Source: JBFMFE01 sp040752295
GTDB lineage: Bacteria; UBP15; UBA6099; JBFMBQ01
Length of the DNA: 17,752 nt
NCBI GenBank assembly: GCA_040752295.1
Contig: JBFMFE010000068.1
Location: forward strand, 1-17,752
Direction of reading: 5' to 3'
Each line of letters begins with the position of its first letter. The first letter of the stretch is position 1. A program made the position numbers and the translations under genes. The notes beneath the pieces were generated by a model. It was given only the letters and a program-made list of their open reading frames with translations. It had not been told where the DNA came from and made no database searches. Of this stretch, positions 14,009 through 17,752 are shown one piece after another.

Positions 14009-14853
14009 CAAAGGTCGGCGAGTGGCTCGCGGCGGCGCAGAGGCTGAACGGGTGGGACGCGGCGCGGGCGGCGCTCGAGATCGCGATAATCGGCGTGATC
14101 GTGTATTACCTCATACTTTCTCTTCAGAGAACGCGGGCGGCGCTGATACTGCGCGGGCTGGGCGTGCTGTTCGTCGTTTTCGTCATATCCTACATTCTCC
14201 GGCTTGAGACCATGCTTTTTTTCTTTCAGGCGATCGGCGTCATGATACTTGTGGCGCTGCCGATCGTTTTTCAGCCCGAGCTGCGGCGCGCGCTCGAGCA
14301 GCTCGGGCAGCGCGGGTTTCTCCAGCGCAGTTTCGCGGGACTGGAGAAGGAGGACGTCATAAAGCTCATTCACAGCCTCGTCGTGACGCTAGACGACCTT
14401 GCCCTGGTGAAGATGGGCGCGCTTATAGTCATCGAGCAGGAGACGCCCCTGGACGAGTTCACGGCTTCGGGCACGCTGGTCGGAGGGCGGGTGACGCCGG
14501 AACTTCTGAAAACCATCTTTTTCCCGCACACGTTTCTGCACGACGGCGCCGTGATAATAAGGGGGAACAGGATACTCGCGGCGGGCTGCTTCCTTCCGCA
14601 TTCCGAGAACCCGAACCTGTCCCAGGACGTCGGCTCCAGGCACCGCGCCGCGCTGGGGGTTACTGAGACGACCGACGCGATATCGCTGGTTGTTTCCGAG
14701 GAGACCGGGGGGATTTCCCTCGCGCACCAGGGGAAATTGATAAGGGACATCAAGCCGGACGCCCTGCGCGAGCTGTTGTATTCCATCTGTCTGCCGCAGG
14801 GCGCTTCGTTTTCGTCGCTGCTGGGGCCGAGGGTCGAGGAGGCGGGGGCATGA
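14005..14853 (+). CDS. cdaA: Diadenylate cyclase CdaA (c-di-AMP synthase)
   Basis: CdaA condenses two ATP to c-di-AMP, a second messenger that controls potassium and osmolyte balance and cell-wall state. The 282-aa membrane protein has three transmembrane helices (about 24-40, 49-66 and 70-90) and then the DAC catalytic domain. The catalytic DGA motif is at 180-182 (FLHDGAVII) and the RHR motif at 212-214 (GSRHRAALG). Both are intact, so the enzyme should be active. ATG 14005 overlaps the argH stop (ATGA). The YbbR gene and glmM follow, the same order as the cdaA-cdaR-glmM operon of Firmicutes, where CdaR and GlmM modulate CdaA. Confidence 0.95.
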   Translation: MTKVGEWLAAAQRLNGWDAARAALEIAIIGVIVYYLILSLQRTRAALILRGLGVLFVVFVISYILRLETMLFFFQAIGVMILVALPIVFQPELRRALEQLGQRGFLQRSFAGLEKEDVIKLIHSLVVTLDDLALVKMGALIVIEQETPLDEFTASGTLVGGRVTPELLKTIFFPHTFLHDGAVIIRGNRILAAGCFLPHSENPNLSQDVGSRHRAALGVTETTDAISLVVSEETGGISLAHQGKLIRDIKPDALRELLYSICLPQGASFSSLLGPRVEEAGA

Positions 14854-14885
14854 AGCGGCGTCCGCCCGCCGCATGGTGATCGGCG

Positions 14886-16076
14886 GTGAAACTGAAGAAG
14901 AGGCTGCTGAACAACTACCCGCTCAAGGTGCTTTCGATCGCCATCGCCGTCGGACTGTGGTGGTATGTTTATGCCGAACACCACCCGCGTTACGAGACGG
15001 AAATTTCCGTGAAAGTGCGGTACGCGAATCTCCCGAGGGGGCTTGAGATCGAGAGCGCGCCCGAGAGGATTGATCTGAGGCTCGTGAGCGATCCGAGGAG
15101 GGCGGGCGCGATAACCGCCGAAAACCTCTCGGCGTCGGTCGATCTCGGAGGAATCGGGGCGGGGAAGCACAGGCTGCCCGTGAAGGTGACGAACCGCACC
15201 GGGGCTTCCATCGTGAGGCAGGGGATGTCGGTGGAGGTGAGACTCGGGAAGCTGAAGCGGGCGGAGCGGCACGTGAGAGTGGTTTTTTTCGGCTCTTTGC
15301 GTCCGGGGCTGGCGTTCGGAAAAGTGGAATACTCGCCGAAGAAGGTCGAGATTTACGGCAAGGGCGAGCGCCTGAAAAAGGTCCGCCTTGTGCGCGGCGG
15401 CGTTGACCTGACCCACAGAAAGGAGAGTTTTTTCGAGAAAGTGGGACTCGTTGCGCTCGGAAAGGACGGCGTGAGGGTGGAAGGAGTCAGGATTCATCCT
15501 CCGGCGGTTGATCTCGAGGTCGGACTGCGAAGCGAGGGGAGCAAGGTCGTGCCCGTCACGGCGAGGTTCTCCGCGCAGGCGGGGCGTCCGCCGGGAGGTT
15601 TCGAGGCGGAGATATTTCCCCCTGTGGTTTCGCTGCTCGGCGAGGAGAGGGTTCTTGCGGACATGGAATCCGTCGAGACCGAGCCGTTCGACTGGCGGAG
15701 GTGCGCGGGGGGAGGGATTTTGTCCGTTGAACTGACTCTGCCCGCAGGGGTCTATTCGCCGGTGAAGGGCGTCAGGCTTTCCTGTTCGGCGCCGTCGCTC
15801 GCGGAGAGGAAAATCGAAGTCTCGCTTGAACCCATAAACATGAAGGAAGGCACGGAAGTGAGGCTGGAGCCGGGGGTGATAGAAGTAATCCTGAGCGGCG
15901 ACGCCGGCGCCCTCGGGGAGGTGTCCGCCGCCGACGTTTCAGCGTCGGTGGACGTGCTGGGGCTGGAGGAAGGCTCGCACCAGGCTGTTCCGTCCGTGTA
16001 CCTGACGAGGGAGATACGGGGGATCAGGCTTTCGACCCCGGTTGACAGGGTCAGGGTGATAATCACCGGAAGATGA
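14886..16076 (+). CDS. cdaR: YbbR-domain protein (CdaR-like regulator of CdaA)
   Basis: This 396-aa protein is anchored by one N-terminal membrane helix (about 12-29, PLKVLSIAIAVGLWWYVYA) and the rest should lie outside the cytoplasmic membrane. About four YbbR-type beta-rich repeats follow (roughly 35-120, 128-215, 220-310 and 318-396); recurring signals are VRYANLPRGLEI and SPKKVEIYG-like strands. In Firmicutes CdaR binds and tunes the neighbouring diadenylate cyclase, and this gene's position 32 nt after cdaA supports the same role. GTG 14886 lacks a strong Shine-Dalgarno; translation may depend on ribosomes arriving from cdaA. Sequence outside the helix is poorly conserved in the family, so the name rests on domain and context. 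Confidence 0.85.
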   Translation: MKLKKRLLNNYPLKVLSIAIAVGLWWYVYAEHHPRYETEISVKVRYANLPRGLEIESAPERIDLRLVSDPRRAGAITAENLSASVDLGGIGAGKHRLPVKVTNRTGASIVRQGMSVEVRLGKLKRAERHVRVVFFGSLRPGLAFGKVEYSPKKVEIYGKGERLKKVRLVRGGVDLTHRKESFFEKVGLVALGKDGVRVEGVRIHPPAVDLEVGLRSEGSKVVPVTARFSAQAGRPPGGFEAEIFPPVVSLLGEERVLADMESVETEPFDWRRCAGGGILSVELTLPAGVYSPVKGVRLSCSAPSLAERKIEVSLEPINMKEGTEVRLEPGVIEVILSGDAGALGEVSAADVSASVDVLGLEEGSHQAVPSVYLTREIRGIRLSTPVDRVRVIITGR

Positions 16077-16135
16077 ACTTATAATTTTGCCGGCTGGGAG
16101 GGAAGCGCCCGCCGTTTGTGAAAGGGGATGCCTGT

Positions 16136-17488
16136 TTGAGGGTCGAATTCGGCACGGACGGGATACGGGGCGTCGCGAACGCGGAGCTTACGCCGGACGT
16201 GGCGCTCGCCGCCGGCAGGTGCATCGCGTACGTGATGAGCGTCGCGCGCCGCGGCGCGGCGGGCAGGATAATGATCGCGAAAGACACGCGCATCTCGGGG
16301 GACATGGTGGAAGGCGCCCTCGTCGCGGGGATATGTTCGGTGGGCGTCAACGTCTGGAAGCTGGGCATAGCGCCGACGCCGTGTCTTGCGTACCTGACAA
16401 AGGCGGCCAGGTGCGACGCCGGGGTAATGATCTCCGCGTCCCACAACCCCATCGAGGATAACGGCATAAAGGTTTTCGATCGCAGCGGTTACAAGCTCGA
16501 CGACGCGATGGAGCGCACGATCGAGAGGCTGATGAACGGCGCGGTCAGGAAGAAGCTTCCGGCGCCGACCGGCGAGCGCGTGGGGTTGGTGATTGACCGG
16601 TCGCGCGCCGCCTCGAGGTACACGAGCGCCGTCAGCCGTATCATGGGCGGCGTGCGCATCGAGGGCAGGGTCGTCATTGACTGCGCGAACGGCGCCACGG
16701 CGAGATTCGCGAAGCGCGTGTTCCGGGACCATATCGAGGACGCCGTGATAATGAACGGTGACGAGGACGGGCGCAGGATAAACGTGGACTGCGGCTCGAC
16801 CATGCCCGGGAAGATGGCGCGCCGGGTGGTGAGGACGGGCGCGAGACTCGGTTTCGCGTTCGACGGCGACGGCGACAGGGTCATCTTCGCCGACGAGAAG
16901 GGGAACACGGTGGACGGCGACAACGTAATGCTTCTCTGCGCCGGGGATTTCAAGAGGCGGGGACGGCTCAAGGGCAACGTCGTGGTCGCGACCGTTATGA
17001 GCAACCTCGGACTGGAGGTGGGGCTGGGGAGAATCGGCGCGCGGATGATCCGCACCCCCGTCGGCGACAAGTACGTCCTGCGGGAGATGCTGCGGGGAGG
17101 CTATTCCATCGGCGGGGAGCAGTCCGGACACGTCATATTCTTCAGGCACTCCACGACGGGGGACGGGCTGATCACGGCGGCGCAGGTTCTCAGAATCTTC
17201 GGCGAGGCGGGCGGGCTTTTCTCGGAGCTTGCGAAGATGCGCCGCAGTGAACAATTGCTCAGGAACGTAACCGTCAAGGACAGGAAGAATTTCTCCGGGA
17301 ACAGGAAAATAGGGAACGCGATCCGCCGCGCCGCGAAGGAACTGGAGGGAAGGGGTCGGGTGGTGGTGCGTCCCTCCGGGACCGAGCCGAAGATAAGGGT
17401 GATGGTGGAAGCCTGGGACGCGGAACTCGCGGCGCGCGTCGCGGACGACATAATCGGGGCGGTGCGCGATGAACTGGGTGAGGCGTGA
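16136..17488 (+). CDS. glmM: Phosphoglucosamine mutase
   Basis: GlmM interconverts glucosamine-6-phosphate and glucosamine-1-phosphate on the way to UDP-GlcNAc for peptidoglycan and other glycans. From TTG 16136 (450 aa) the motifs are FGTDGIRG (5-12), the phospho-serine S102 in ISASHNPIEDNGIK, the Mg-binding DGDGDR (243-248), GGEQSGH (sugar contact) and the phosphate-binding RPSGTEPKIRV. TTG 16136 is preferred to GTG 16118: AAAGGGGA lies 7 nt upstream, and it places the serine at 102 as in E. coli GlmM. Its neighbours cdaA and ybbR make the known c-di-AMP/cell-wall cluster. acpS starts in the stop codon (TGATG). Confidence 0.95.
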   Translation: MRVEFGTDGIRGVANAELTPDVALAAGRCIAYVMSVARRGAAGRIMIAKDTRISGDMVEGALVAGICSVGVNVWKLGIAPTPCLAYLTKAARCDAGVMISASHNPIEDNGIKVFDRSGYKLDDAMERTIERLMNGAVRKKLPAPTGERVGLVIDRSRAASRYTSAVSRIMGGVRIEGRVVIDCANGATARFAKRVFRDHIEDAVIMNGDEDGRRINVDCGSTMPGKMARRVVRTGARLGFAFDGDGDRVIFADEKGNTVDGDNVMLLCAGDFKRRGRLKGNVVVATVMSNLGLEVGLGRIGARMIRTPVGDKYVLREMLRGGYSIGGEQSGHVIFFRHSTTGDGLITAAQVLRIFGEAGGLFSELAKMRRSEQLLRNVTVKDRKNFSGNRKIGNAIRRAAKELEGRGRVVVRPSGTEPKIRVMVEAWDAELAARVADDIIGAVRDELGEA

Positions 17489-17752
17489 TGAGGGTGGGTA
17501 TTGATTTAGTGCGCATTTCGGAGATTCGGGACGCGATGTCGCGCCGCGAGCGGTTCAGGACGCGGCTTTTCTCCGATGCAGAGGTCCGTTTCTGCGACGC
17601 CAGGGGGAATCCCTCCCAGCACTACGCCGCGCGGTTTGCGCTGAAGGAAGCGTTTTTCAAGGCGACGGGCTACCGCGGGGCGTGGAGGGAGGTGGAGGTC
17701 GTGCCCGGCGCCGGCGGAGCGCCGGCGCTCCGCGTCGCGGGCGTGGATTGTC
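17488..17752 (+). CDS. acpS: Holo-[acyl-carrier-protein] synthase, 5' part
   Basis: AcpS moves the 4'-phosphopantetheine of CoA to a serine of apo-ACP, activating it for fatty-acid synthesis. The first 88 residues are present and the gene runs off the window. The N-terminal MRVGIDLVRISEI carries D6, and ARFALKEAFFKA carries E54; these correspond to the Mg-binding acidic residues of the family. FSDAEVRFC is the usual middle segment. ATG 17488 shares one base with the glmM stop (TGATG), so it belongs to the same operon. A complete protein would be about 120-130 aa. Confidence 0.92.
   Translation, partial: MRVGIDLVRISEIRDAMSRRERFRTRLFSDAEVRFCDARGNPSQHYAARFALKEAFFKATGYRGAWREVEVVPGAGGAPALRVAGVDC

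Noticed and set aside
14850..14879. 9-codon frame starting in the cdaA stop codon
   Set aside because: It has no conserved feature and ends before the ybbR start without sharing its frame; probably chance.
16042..16085. TTGACA (16042) with TATAAT (16080) as an internal glmM promoter
   Set aside because: The spacing is 32 bp and no other -35 box fits, so I do not call it.

Overview
The window is a GC-rich, densely coded bacterial chromosome segment of 17.75 kb. It has housekeeping genes, one two-component system, and no phage, transposase, CRISPR array, tRNA or rRNA that I can see. The source looks like an uncultured bacterium outside the well-studied groups. My reasons are the mixture of a CdaA-YbbR-GlmM-AcpS cluster, a SWIB-domain protein with a lysine-rich tail, an archaeal-style thiolase plus DUF35 pair, and AT-richer intergenic repeats built from GAATATCGAA-like units. 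I cannot name a phylum from sequence alone.

Left part (1-4173, all +): the tail of a membrane protein, a TuaH-like glycosyltransferase, an RluD-family pseudouridine synthase, a YkgJ-type cysteine-cluster protein and a TPR lipoprotein. The lipoprotein has its own promoter, and that promoter fixes its start at 3100.

Middle (4190-7410, all -): a single-domain response regulator followed by a large soluble hybrid histidine kinase (three PAS domains, HisKA, HATPase, REC). The regulator seems to be transcribed from a promoter that starts at or next to its ATG, so the message would be leaderless. A near-perfect CRP/FNR-type palindrome is centred at about -41.5, and a perfect one lies 85 bp further upstream. 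The kinase reading frame continues 36 codons beyond its first ATG, to a CTG preceded by GGTGATC.

A 0.7 kb gene-free region (7378-8081) holds these operators, one copy of a dispersed inverted-repeat element and a GC-rich hairpin. A thiolase and DUF35 pair follows, then a SWIB/H1-like DNA-binding protein with its own extended -10 promoter, then a structured non-coding stretch with a terminator-like hairpin.

Right part (10541-17752, all +): a probable long transcription unit ruvA-argG-argH-cdaA-ybbR-glmM-acpS, with overlapping start and stop codons at several junctions. A second, inverted copy of the repeat element lies between argG and argH. This block joins Holliday-junction processing, the last two steps of arginine synthesis, c-di-AMP synthesis with its YbbR partner, UDP-GlcNAc precursor supply and acyl-carrier-protein activation.

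The best leads are the two CRP/FNR-type sites with the leaderless regulator, the unannotated kinase N-terminus, and the pair of homologous intergenic repeats. I did not find a clearly new multi-gene system.
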